A stretch of 64,000 bases of DNA from CAVOEB01 sp965249645 (GTDB lineage: Bacteria; Pseudomonadota; Alphaproteobacteria; UBA828; JAPUJA01), in contig CBDFML010000012.1 in the NCBI GenBank assembly GCA_965249645.1, forward strand, positions 868,001-932,000. Direction: 5' to 3'. The notes under the pieces are model-generated. The model saw only the letters and a program-made list of their open reading frames with translations. It ran no database searches and was not told the DNA's origin. The translations under genes and the position numbers were made by a program. Below are positions 50,406 to 60,100 of the stretch, one piece after another. Each line of letters begins with the position of its first letter. The stretch's first letter is position 1.

Positions 50406-50666
50406 CCCGTGCCCCATTCCATACGATCGACCTCCTCGCACCATTGTCCGTCGCGGCGCGTGGCCGGGCAAGCGGTCGCCGTCACATGTCTATCTGGTAG
50501 CGCGTGCGAAAATTGACAGGGTCGGGCTTCGCCGCCATGTTGCGCGTCAGCGGCGGCGGTCGTGTTGCCGGACAGCCGGTTTTGCCAGGCCGTCCGGCAC
50601 GATCCGGCGTGGATGCGCATATGGCCGGCGCCTGTGGCGCGCCGGACCCGGTGGTCGGGGCGGCCC

Positions 50667-52739
50667 GTGAGCGAATATTTTCAACCCTTTATCGATCTGG
50701 TCGCGGCAAATCCCGAATGGGCCGGTCTGTTCATCTTCCTGATGGCCACCTTCGAAACCATCGTCGCGTTTGGCTACATCATTCCCGGTACTTGGTTGAT
50801 GCTCAGTTTCGGCGTTTTCGTGGGCACCGGCGTGCTGCGCTTCGATGTGGTCTTCGCGGCGCTGACGGTTGGCGGCATCATTGGCGATTCCGTGAGCTAT
50901 TGGCTCGGTCGGCGCTATGGCCGCCGGATGTTCGACTGGCGATTTTTCCAGAAACGCCAGGCGCTGGTTGCGAAGTCCGAGCGCTTCTTCGCGCGCCACG
51001 GCGGCAAGGCGGTGTTTCTCGCGCGCATGCTGGGGCCGCTTCGTCCCCTGGTTCCCTTTTTTGCCGGGCTGATGGAGATGAAGCTCGGGAAGTTTATGAT
51101 CTGCAATGTGGCTTCCGCGGTGCTGGGCTCGGTTGCCCATTTGCTGCCGGGCATGGTTGTCGGTCTCGGGTTGCAGTTCACCGGAGCCATGACCTGGCGT
51201 TTCGTCATTCTCATTCTCCTGCTTTCGGTTCTGATCTGGTTGGGTTACAGGCTGGCCCGACGGGCGATGCGGTACGCCACGACCACAGGGCCCCGCCTTG
51301 CCGAGACGGCAGACAGCTGGGCGCGCCGTACAAGCCCGGAAGCGTCCCGGGCGTCGCAGGCTCTCGCCTTCGTCGTGCTCCGGTTCACCGATCCCCATGC
51401 CCGAGGCGGCACCGCCCTGGGCCTACTCGGCTTCGCCGCGCTGGCGAGTTTTACCGCAGTGATCTATGTCGTTGCCACTGTTGGTGACGGCGGCCCCATC
51501 GCGTGCGCCAACCTGGCGGTATTCGGGTTCGTGGACGGTCTGCGCAATCCGTGGGCCGATGAGGTATTGGTTGCCTTTCTCGGCCTGGGCGATCTGCCGG
51601 TTCAGTTGCCGTTGATCGTCGCCGTCTTTGTTTTGCTGTTCATGCGCCACGATTGGCGGATTGCCGGCTTTTGGGGTCTGACGACCGCGTTCGCCTACGG
51701 CACCGCGGTGATGCTCGAACTCGCGGGCGCCAGCGCCGGCGGTTCGGGGCCGGCAGCCGCGGCCGGTATTTTCCCCAGCGGCCATGCGGCGGTCTCGGTC
51801 ATCTTGCTGGGCTACCTCGTGTTTCTCTGTTTGCCCATGGTCGGGTCGACCGGTTGGCGGGTTGTCGTGCTGTTTGCGGCCTCGGCATTGCTCGTGCTGG
51901 TGGGTTTCGCCGAGCTCTATTTCGGGACGCTTTTCCTCTCCCGCCTGTTGGGCGGAGTGCTATTGGGGCTGGGGTGGTTGGCCGTTCTCACCGTGGTCAC
52001 CCGCCGCCACGAACCCAATCCCCATCCGCCGTGGGGTCGCGCACTCGGTCTGACGGCTCTGATCGTGTTCGTTACGGCGGCGGGTGCAAATTTTGCCCTG
52101 CGCCACGAGGACCAGCTCGCCATGCATGCGCGCCCGGTTATCGAAACCCTGATCGCGGAGGGTGACTGGAACGACGCCGATTGGGGCAAGTTGCCTGCCT
52201 ATCGGGAGGATTTCATCGGCAAGGCGGACGAGCCGTTCAATGTCCAGATCGCCGGCAATCCGGACTCTCTCGCGACGGCTCTTGCGGCGGCGGGTTGGCA
52301 GGCCGCACCCCGTTGGGGCGTAACCGAATCAGTAGGTCTCGTTACCGGACTGGCTGCCGAGGGCACGGGCGCGCTCCCGGTTATACCCCGCTTCTGGAAC
52401 GGCCACAGCGAGGCGGTGGTACTGGTCAGGCCGCTCGGAGACGATCGTCTCGTGATGCGTCTGTGGCGTTCAGGCTATCGCTTGATTCCTGGCGGCGACG
52501 CTCTCTATCTGGGCACCGTCGAGCGCGAGACCGAGCGCCCGCCCATCGTCTTCGGCCTGGTTCATATTCCTCCCCGCGCAACGGATTTTTCCACGGCGCT
52601 CGGCTACTTGGTCGACGATCTGGCAGAACCCGTGCTGCGCGAGCGCCCGCCCGGCTGGTCCCCGGCCCGGCGCAGCCGGATCGCCGCCGACTGGGAAGGC
52701 CAGACCGCCGTCGTCTGGTTTCGCACCGCCGTCCCGTGA
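50667..52739 (+). CDS. DedA - PAP2 - LssY fusion membrane protein
   Basis: 690-residue inner-membrane protein with three parts. About 1-200 is DedA/VTT: FGYIIPGTW, GDSVSYWLGRRYG and the FLARMLGPLRPLVPF re-entrant-loop motif. About 240-480 is a PAP2-phosphatase-like helical bundle with FPSGHAAVS, but the third PAP2 motif, after SR, lacks the expected His and Asp (SRLLGGVLLGLGW). About 500-690 is a soluble LssY-type C-terminal domain (VIPRFWNGHSEA, RLWRSGYR). GTG at VSEYFQ is chosen because DedA homology starts there. DedA proteins move undecaprenyl or other phospholipids across the membrane, so this may be a lipid scramblase with a weakened or non-canonical phosphatase. Confidence 0.85.
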   Translation: MSEYFQPFIDLVAANPEWAGLFIFLMATFETIVAFGYIIPGTWLMLSFGVFVGTGVLRFDVVFAALTVGGIIGDSVSYWLGRRYGRRMFDWRFFQKRQALVAKSERFFARHGGKAVFLARMLGPLRPLVPFFAGLMEMKLGKFMICNVASAVLGSVAHLLPGMVVGLGLQFTGAMTWRFVILILLLSVLIWLGYRLARRAMRYATTTGPRLAETADSWARRTSPEASRASQALAFVVLRFTDPHARGGTALGLLGFAALASFTAVIYVVATVGDGGPIACANLAVFGFVDGLRNPWADEVLVAFLGLGDLPVQLPLIVAVFVLLFMRHDWRIAGFWGLTTAFAYGTAVMLELAGASAGGSGPAAAAGIFPSGHAAVSVILLGYLVFLCLPMVGSTGWRVVVLFAASALLVLVGFAELYFGTLFLSRLLGGVLLGLGWLAVLTVVTRRHEPNPHPPWGRALGLTALIVFVTAAGANFALRHEDQLAMHARPVIETLIAEGDWNDADWGKLPAYREDFIGKADEPFNVQIAGNPDSLATALAAAGWQAAPRWGVTESVGLVTGLAAEGTGALPVIPRFWNGHSEAVVLVRPLGDDRLVMRLWRSGYRLIPGGDALYLGTVERETERPPIVFGLVHIPPRATDFSTALGYLVDDLAEPVLRERPPGWSPARRSRIAADWEGQTAVVWFRTAVP

Positions 52740-52827
52740 TAAATCGACTTCGAACGGGCTGGACCTTACGTTGTGCCCTCGCCTATATATGCCCAATGAG
52801 AGAGTTTGATCGGATCGGGCGCCATTC

Positions 52828-53646
52828 ATGACTGAGGATCCTAGCCCATCGTCCGAGTCCGAGGGATCGCGAGCTCACGAACCTCTGATCCGGCCGCCGA
52901 AGAAGTCTGGTTTGCTCGCGCGGCTGCGCACCTATCTGCTCGCCGGCATCGTCGTCACGGCGCCCATCGGCATCACCTGCTGGATTCTCTGGGCGTTCGT
53001 CAATTTCGTCGACGAAAAGGTCATGCCGCTGGTCCCGGACAAATACAACCCCGAGACCTACCTGCCGTTCAGCGTGCCCGGTATCGGCCTGATTCTCCTG
53101 CTCGTCACCTTGACCCTGATCGGTATGACGTTCAGCGGATTCGTGGGCCGGCTCTATATCCGGATCGGCGAGCGCATCGTCGACCGCATGCCCGTCGTTC
53201 GCCATCTCTATGGCGCGCTAAAGCAGATACTAGAGGCCGTTCTATCCCAGCAAAGCGGGGCGTTTCGTGAGGTGGTGCTGGTCGAGTATCCGCGCCGCGG
53301 CTGCTGGGTGATCGGCTTTGTCACCATGACCTCCGTGGGCGAGGTGCAGAATCTATTTGAGGAGAACATGACCAACGTGTTCGTTCCGACCACGCCCAAC
53401 CCGACTTCGGGATTCCTGATCTTCGTGCCGCGGGACGACCTCATTCATCTCGACATGACCATCGAGCAGGGCGCGAAGACGGTAATCTCGGGTGGTATCG
53501 TCACGCCGCCCGACGCCCGCTCGGCCGAGCAGCGCGCGAAAGAAAGACGGAGCGTGCTGGGGGGCAAACCGGTGGGCCAGGCGACGCACACCGAGGCGAC
53601 GGACGACGCTGCAGCGGAAGCCGGTCCCGGGCTACCCCGCGAGTAG
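52828..53646 (+). CDS. DUF502-family membrane protein
   Basis: 272 residues with two clear membrane helices (about 30-55 and 85-110) separated by a short outside loop. LRTYLLAGIVVTAPIGITCW, PGIGLILLLVTLTLIGM and MPVVRHLYGALKQILEAV are typical of DUF502, a conserved but uncharacterised bacterial family. The C-terminal 40 residues are charged and variable. Its 3' end overlaps the convergent recG gene by 15 bp. The role is unknown. Confidence 0.88.
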   Translation: MTEDPSPSSESEGSRAHEPLIRPPKKSGLLARLRTYLLAGIVVTAPIGITCWILWAFVNFVDEKVMPLVPDKYNPETYLPFSVPGIGLILLLVTLTLIGMTFSGFVGRLYIRIGERIVDRMPVVRHLYGALKQILEAVLSQQSGAFREVVLVEYPRRGCWVIGFVTMTSVGEVQNLFEENMTNVFVPTTPNPTSGFLIFVPRDDLIHLDMTIEQGAKTVISGGIVTPPDARSAEQRAKERRSVLGGKPVGQATHTEATDDAAAEAGPGLPRE

Positions 53647-55713
53647 GAAGCGCACGCCCGCGTCGCGCTCGAACAGGTAGAGCAGTACGCGCAGCCCAGC
53701 GCCCCGTTTGCCCTTCAGCTCCGGATCCTTGTTCAGAATCAACTGCACGTCGTCCCGCGCCGCAGCGAGAAGCTCGCCATGGGCTGCAAGGTCCGCGAGG
53801 CGGAAGACGGGCAGCCCGCTCTGGCGGGTGCCAAGCAACTCGCCGGCGCCGCGCAGTCTGAGGTCTTCTTCGGCGATCCGGAAGCCGTCGTCGGTTTCGC
53901 GCAGGATTGCCAGCCGGCGCCGAGCCATGTCGCCGAGGGGGCCGGCATAGAGCAGCAGGCAGCTGGCCGGCTTGTCGCTGCGCCCGACCCGGCCGCGCAG
54001 CTGGTGCAATTGGGCGAGCCCGAACCGTTCCGCATGCTCGATCACCATGACCGTCGCGTCCGGCACGTCGACACCCACTTCGATGACCGTGGTTGCCACC
54101 AGGATATCGATCTCGCCCGACTGGAAGTCCGCCATGGCCTTGTCCTTCTCGGCAGTCTTCATGCGTCCGTGGACGAGGCCGACCCGGTTGTCGAAGGCTT
54201 CGCGAAGGGTTTCGAAGCGCTCGCTGGCCGCGGCCAGGTCGATCGCTTCCGACTGCTCGACGAGAGGGCAAACCCAGAAGGCCCGGGCTCCCTTTGCGAT
54301 TGTCCGGCGCAGCCCCGCGACGACGTCGTCGAGTCGCTCGAGAGGGATTGTTCGTGTATCCACCGGCAGGCGGCCCAACGGCTTCTCGGTCAGCCGCGAG
54401 CATTCCATGTCACCGTAGGCAGTCAGCATGAGGGTGCGGGGAATGGGAGTTGCGGTCATCACCAGCATGTCCACGCCCTTGCCCTTGGCACCCAGTGTCA
54501 TGCGCTGATGAACCCCGAAACGATGCTGTTCGTCGACCACCGCAAAGCCAAGGTGTTGGAACGCGACGTCCTCTTGGAACAGCGCGTGGGTACCCACCAC
54601 CAGGGGCAAGTCGCCCGAGGCGAGGCGGGCGAGCAGCGCTTCCCGGGTCTTGCCTTTTTCGCGTCCGGTGAGCAGCGCGACATCGATGCCCGCAGCCTTG
54701 GCAAGCGGCGCGATGCTGGCCAGATGCTGGCGCGCCAGGATTTCCGTGGGTGCCATGATGGCCGCCTGCGTGCCGCCTTCGATGGCGGTGAGCGCGGCGA
54801 ACAGAGCGACCACCGTCTTGCCGCTGCCGACGTCGCCCTGCAACAGACGGAACATCCGGCCGGGTGCCTCCATATCGGCGATGATCGCGCTGATCGCCTC
54901 GTTCTGACCGTTGCTCAGGGAAAACGGCAGTGCGGCGCGCAGCGTTGCGCATAGCCGGCCGTCGCCCTTGATCGATTGACCGGGTTGGCGCTTCTGACGC
55001 GCCCGGATCAGGCCGAGTGCCAGTTGGTTGGCAAGCAGCTCGTCGTAGGCGAGACGCGTGCGCGCCGTCGTCTCGGGGGCGAGCCCGGCGGTATCTTCCG
55101 GCGCGTGCGCGGCGCGCAGGGCTGTGCACCAGTCGGTCCAGCCGCGAGCCTTGAGAAATGCCGGATCGTCCCACTCGGGCAGCGCCGGAGCACGCTCCAA
55201 AGCGGCGCGGACAGCGCGGGCGAGGGGTTTGAGCGTCAGGCCCGCAGTCAGAGGGTAGACGGGCTCGACCGCCTGCAAACTCTCCAACTCGTCGAGCGGC
55301 GCAATATGATCGGGGTGGGTGATCTGCAGCTCGCCGTCATAGCGTTCGACCAGGCCACTGACAACACGGATCTCGCCCACCGGCAGGGTCTTGGTCAGGT
55401 AATCGGCGTGGGCGTGGAAGAACACCAGGGTAAGCGATCCGGTGTCGTCGGAACAGCGCACTTTGTAGGGCCGGCGCTTGACCCGTGGCGGCTCGTGGGC
55501 GTCGACCTGGACGGTGAGTGTCGCGATTCGTCCCGCCGGGGCGTCGTCGACCTTGGGCGCGAAACGCCGGTCGATAAGGCCGGTCGGCAGGTGCCACAAC
55601 AGGTCCACGACATGCGGGCCGGCGAGGGTATCCATGAGTTTTCCCAGTCGCGGCCCCACCCCCGGCAAGCTGGTGACGGGCGCAAACAGGGAAAACAGTA
55701 TTTCCAGACGCAT
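53632..55713 (-). CDS. recG: ATP-dependent DNA helicase RecG
   Basis: Branch-migrating helicase for stalled replication forks, 693 residues. An N-terminal wedge/OB domain (about 60-160) is followed by two helicase lobes: Walker A GDVGSGKTV (near 293), DEQH box VVDEQHRFG (near 393), motif III TATPIPRTL, and motif VI QLRGRVGRSD (near 585). The C-terminal TRG region (GELLGTRQSG) pulls DNA duplexes. Full length. On the minus strand next to a PAS-GGDEF pseudogene, then sdhE and mfd on the other strand, an arrangement I associate with Rhodospirillales-type genomes. Confidence 0.95.
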   Translation of the reverse strand: MRLEILFSLFAPVTSLPGVGPRLGKLMDTLAGPHVVDLLWHLPTGLIDRRFAPKVDDAPAGRIATLTVQVDAHEPPRVKRRPYKVRCSDDTGSLTLVFFHAHADYLTKTLPVGEIRVVSGLVERYDGELQITHPDHIAPLDELESLQAVEPVYPLTAGLTLKPLARAVRAALERAPALPEWDDPAFLKARGWTDWCTALRAAHAPEDTAGLAPETTARTRLAYDELLANQLALGLIRARQKRQPGQSIKGDGRLCATLRAALPFSLSNGQNEAISAIIADMEAPGRMFRLLQGDVGSGKTVVALFAALTAIEGGTQAAIMAPTEILARQHLASIAPLAKAAGIDVALLTGREKGKTREALLARLASGDLPLVVGTHALFQEDVAFQHLGFAVVDEQHRFGVHQRMTLGAKGKGVDMLVMTATPIPRTLMLTAYGDMECSRLTEKPLGRLPVDTRTIPLERLDDVVAGLRRTIAKGARAFWVCPLVEQSEAIDLAAASERFETLREAFDNRVGLVHGRMKTAEKDKAMADFQSGEIDILVATTVIEVGVDVPDATVMVIEHAERFGLAQLHQLRGRVGRSDKPASCLLLYAGPLGDMARRRLAILRETDDGFRIAEEDLRLRGAGELLGTRQSGLPVFRLADLAAHGELLAAARDDVQLILNKDPELKGKRGAGLRVLLYLFERDAGVRFLLAG

Positions 55714-55748
55714 ACTCGAGGCTCACCGCTCGCCAGGGCGCTTCGACC

Positions 55749-56839
55749 TTAGCCGAGCGTCCCCGCGCTGCCAACCGCTGGGTGGTGCGGGCGGAGAGCT
55801 TCAGTCGGTGGGGGCGGGGGCAGGGAGGAAACGCAAACCCGGTTACGCCCGGAGCCCTTCGCCTCGTAGAGCGCAGCGTCGGCGCGACGCAGGCTCTCTT
55901 CGATCGAAGCGTTGCCATCGAGCGCGGCGATGCCGGCCGAGATCGTTGCTTCGATCCCCTCCGGCGACAACCCTTCCGCGCCTTTCAGGATCGGTTGGTT
56001 TGCCACCTGGAGCCGCAGACGGTCGAGGATTTGACGTGCATCCACCGGCCCGGCGCTGGGACAGAGCACGCCGAACTCCTCGCCACCGATTCGCCCGACT
56101 GTGTCCTCCTCGCGAACGGCGCCACGGCAAATTTCGGCGATTCGGCGCAAGACGTCGTCTGTCAATGGCGGAGCGGTCGTTGACACCCTTGAAATGGTCG
56201 AGATCGATAATGCCGATACTGGCGGCAATGTCGTAGCGGCGCCGATAGGAGCACAGTTTGTGCGCCTCCTGAAGAAAACCCCGGCGGTTCATCAATCCGG
56301 TCAGCTCGTCGATCCATGCAAGCCGGTCGAGCCGGTCGAGCAAAATCGCCCGTTCCGCCTCGATTTTCTTGCACTCGCGAATATCGCGCATGAAGGCCGA
56401 AAACCGGCGGTGCCTGCCGTTGGGCTCGATCTCGAACGCCTTGAGCTCGATCGGGATCGTCTGGCCGTTCTTATGGAGGATGTTAAATTCCCGGACGCGG
56501 CCGAGCACCCGGGACTCCTTGCTGCGATTGAGATACCCCTCGATTTGCCCGGCATGGTGCTTGGCGATCTCGGGGGGGGGGCAGGATGATATCGATCGAT
56601 TGACCGATCAGCTCGTCTGCCGCGTAGCCGGTCAATTGGGTGGCGGCGGGGTTGAGATATTCAATCCGGTTGTCTTCGCCCAGGATCCAAATTGCGTCGA
56701 GGGCACAGCTGAGAATACTATCCTCGGTCGCCTTCGTCAGGCCGGTCGGATCGGCCTTACGGGGTTTTTGCGCGCGTGCATCATGGACCGGCACTTCGTG
56801 GGCCGGATCGAGCACAACGGATCGACGGTTAGACGACAT
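55749..56839 (-). pseudogene. PAS-GGDEF diguanylate cyclase, two frameshifts
   Basis: Three overlapping frames together encode one protein. The first gives a PAS domain (SILSCALDAIWILGEDNRIE). A run of ten G at 56572-56581 has one base too many; with nine, PPP continues EIAKHHAGQIEGYLNRS and the frame rejoins FNILHKNGQTIPIELKAF. Near 56165-56185, inside the GGDEF loop after DHFKGVND, about five bases are missing compared with normal members, causing a second shift. The last frame keeps REEDTVGRIGGEEFGVL, with an RxxD I-site exactly five residues before GGEEF. The first lesion could be a sequencing error, but the second also removes conserved residues, so the gene is probably dead. Confidence 0.82.
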
Positions 56840-57134
56840 GACCACCAACCGAGCATCGGGCCCGCCTGGCGAGAGCGAGAAGAGGAGAAAACGCCTTTAT
56901 TTTCAATGCCATCACCGTGGCTCGAAGGAGTCTGATTTGTTGCTAGGCGAGTTCGCCCGGACCCATATGCCCGATCTGTCCGAGGATCAACTCGATCGCT
57001 TCGAAGCGCTGCTCGCCAACGACGACGCCGATATCTACGGCTGGTTGACCGGTCGTTTGCCGGTTCCCGAGGCCCATGACGACGATGTCATGGCCCTGCT
57101 CAAGAACTCCTTAACCAAACGCGCCGGGTCTTGA
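56838..57134 (+). CDS. sdhE: succinate dehydrogenase assembly factor SdhE (FAD assembly factor)
   Basis: 98-residue protein that helps attach FAD to SdhA. The family core is RRKRLYFQCHHRGSKESDLLLGEFA, with the essential R-G-x-x-E motif (RGSKE, near 29-33). A Asp/Glu-rich LSEDQLDRFEALLANDD helix and YGWLTGRLPVP follow, as in all members. ATG overlaps the start of the divergent PAS-GGDEF gene. The stop overlaps the TTG start of mfd by 4 bp, so mfd translation is coupled. The sdhE-mfd pair is frequent in alphaproteobacteria. Confidence 0.92.
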   Translation: MTTNRASGPPGESEKRRKRLYFQCHHRGSKESDLLLGEFARTHMPDLSEDQLDRFEALLANDDADIYGWLTGRLPVPEAHDDDVMALLKNSLTKRAGS

Positions 57135-60100
57135 CCTCGCCGGCCGAGTTGTTCGCCCGTCCGGGGCGCTTTCTGGTCGCCGACGCACCGGCGGGATGCG
57201 ACGCCTGGCTGCTGGCGCGCCTACTGAGTGACGGGCAAATCGGCACGCTACTGCACATCGCGCGCGACGACGCCCGGCTCGCCCGCACTGCGGAGGTCGT
57301 GCGCTTTTTCGCGCCGGAGGTCGAGCTGATTGCCGTGCCGGCCTGGGATTGCTTGCCCTACGACCGGGTTTCGCCCCGGCCCGACATTGAAAGCGCCCGG
57401 CTGGTCGCCCTGGCTCGTCTCGCCAAGTTTGCGGAATCGCCCGCCGACTCCGCTGTCACGGCACCCCGCTTGGTCCTGACCACCGTCAACGCCGCGCTGC
57501 AACGGGTGCCGCCACGTACCCTGTTGACCGATGCGACGCGCCGCATCGCGGTGGGCGGGAGCTGCCCGCTCGAGACGCTCGCCGGGTTCCTTGCAAACAA
57601 TGGCTATCATCGCGCGGGCACGGTGGTCGAGGCGGGTGAATACGCTATCCGCGGCGGCATTCTCGATGTCTTTCCGGCCGGAGCCTCGGTGCCGGTGCGG
57701 CTCGATTTCTTCGGCGATACAATCGAGGCAATGCGCGGTTTCGATCCGGTCAGCCAGCGCAGTCAGGAACCGGTTTCCGCGGTAGAGCTCGTGCCCGTGG
57801 GCGAAGTTTTTCTCGACGCGGCATCGCTCGAGCGGTTCCGCCAGGGTTATCGCGAGCTGTTTGGCGCCGTGATCGACGACGATCCGTTATTCGAGGCGGT
57901 CGACGCGGGGCGTAGCTATCCCGGCATGGAGCACTGGCTGCCGCTATTCCACGATCATCTGGAAACGATCTTCGATTACCTGCCCGAAATGGCGGTCAAT
58001 CTCGATTCGTTGGTCGAGGAGGCGCGCGATTCCCGGCTTGAAATCATCGCCGATCATTACGAGGCGCGCCGCTCTGCGCCGCGCGCACAGGCGATCGAGG
58101 GCGCAACCTACAAGCCGGTGCCGCCCGAGCGTCTCTATCTCGATGGTTCGGAATGGGAGCGCGCGCTTGAGGGACGCGCCGTGGGCCAGTTCACCGGCTT
58201 CAGTGCACCGGACGACGAGCGTCGTCCGGTCTGCGGCGCCGGCGGCCGCCCGGCCCGGGATTTTGCCCCCGAACGCAACGAACAGGACGAGCGGCTCTAC
58301 GACGCCGTGCGCGACTATCTGCACGAGGCGAGGGCGGCCGACAAGCGGGTCGTTATCGCCGGCTATTCGGCGGGTACCCTCGATCGTCTCGCCAAGCTGC
58401 TGGGCGAGAACGGCATCACGGGGCTGACGGCTGTCGAGAGCTGGCGCGAAACTCAGGCGCTGAGCCGTGATTCGGTTGCGCTGACGGTGCTGGGGCTGGA
58501 GAACGGTTTCGAGACATCCGATCTTCTGCTGTTGGGCGAGCAGGACATTCTCGGCGATCGGCTCACGCGCGCGCGCGTCAGGCGCCGGCGTGCCGAGAAT
58601 TTTCTGGCCGACGCCAGCGAGCTCGCCGAGGGCGACATCGTGGTACACGTCGATCACGGTATCGGCCGCTACGAGGGGCTCGAAATTCTCGATGTCGCGG
58701 GGGCGCCCCACGACTGCCTGCGCCTCATCTATGACGGCAACGACAAGCTCTTTCTCCCGGTCGAGAATATCGAGGTAATCTCGCGCTACGGTCCGCCGGA
58801 AAGCCTGGTGGCGCTCGACAAGCTGGGCGGCGTGGCCTGGCAGGCGCGCAAGTCGCGCCTGAAAAAGCGCATTCACGACATGGCCGTGCAGTTGATCGCC
58901 GTGGCTGCGGCGCGTGAGCTCCATCCCGCGCCGGTGCTGACCCCGCCACCGGGCCTTTACGACCGCTTTTGCGTCCATTTCCCCTACGTCGAGACCGAGG
59001 ATCAGGCCCGGGCTATCGACGACACCCTCGCCGATCTCGCCTCCGGCCGCCCGATGGATCGCCTCGTGTGCGGCGATGTCGGGTTCGGCAAGACGGAAGT
59101 GGCGCTTCGGGCGGCCTTCGTCGTGGCCATGGCGGGCAAGCAAGTGGCGATTGTGGTGCCGACAACGCTGCTTTGCCGTCAGCATTTTCAGTCCTTTACG
59201 GAACGCTTCGCCGGCCTGCCCGTGCGTATCGAGCAGCTTTCGCGCCTGGTTACCGGCAAGACCACGAACGCCGCGCGCGAGGGCCTGGTGTCAGGTGATG
59301 TGGATATCGTAATCGGGACCCACGCGTTGCTTGGAAAACAGATCGCGTTTGCCGAGCTTGGCCTGCTGGTGATCGACGAAGAGCAGCATTTCGGCGTCGC
59401 TCACAAAGAACGCCTCAAACGGCTACGCACCAACGTCCACGTGCTCACCCTCACGGCCACGCCGATCCCACGCACGCTTCAGTTGGCGCTCACAGGGGTG
59501 CGCGAGATGAGCGTCATCGCGACGCCGCCGATCGATCGCCTTGCGGTGCGCACCTACATCCTGCCCTACGATCCGGTGGTTCTGCGCGAAGCAATCTTGC
59601 GCGAGCATTACCGTGGTGGCCAGACATTCTACGTCTGCCCACGGGTCTCCGACATCGACGGTGTCGCCAAGCGAATCCGTGCCCTTGTGCCCGAGGTGCG
59701 GGTGGCGATCGCGCATGGCCAGATGCCGGCGCGGCGTCTCGAGGATGTCATGGCGGGCTTTTACGAGCGAAGCCACGATGTGCTGGTGGTCACCACCATC
59801 ATCGAATCGGGCCTCGACATTCCGACGGTCAACACCATGATCGTGCACCGCGCTGACATGTTCGGACTGGCCCAGCTTTATCAGTTGCGAGGGCGCATAG
59901 GACGCTCCAAGACCCGTGCCTACGCTTATCTCACGCTGCAACCCGACCGCGCTCTCAGCGAGGCCGCAGAGAAGCGCCTCGAGGTGCTTCACCGCCTTGA
60001 CAGCCTGGGCGCGGGGTTCTCGTTGGCCAGCCACGACCTCGATATCCGGGGTGCCGGCAACCTGCTGGGCGAAGAACAGTCGGGCCAGATCCGCGAGGTC

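Noticed and set aside
57944..59185. 413-codon minus-strand open frame inside mfd
   Set aside because: Antisense shadow of a well-recognised helicase with no coding features of its own.
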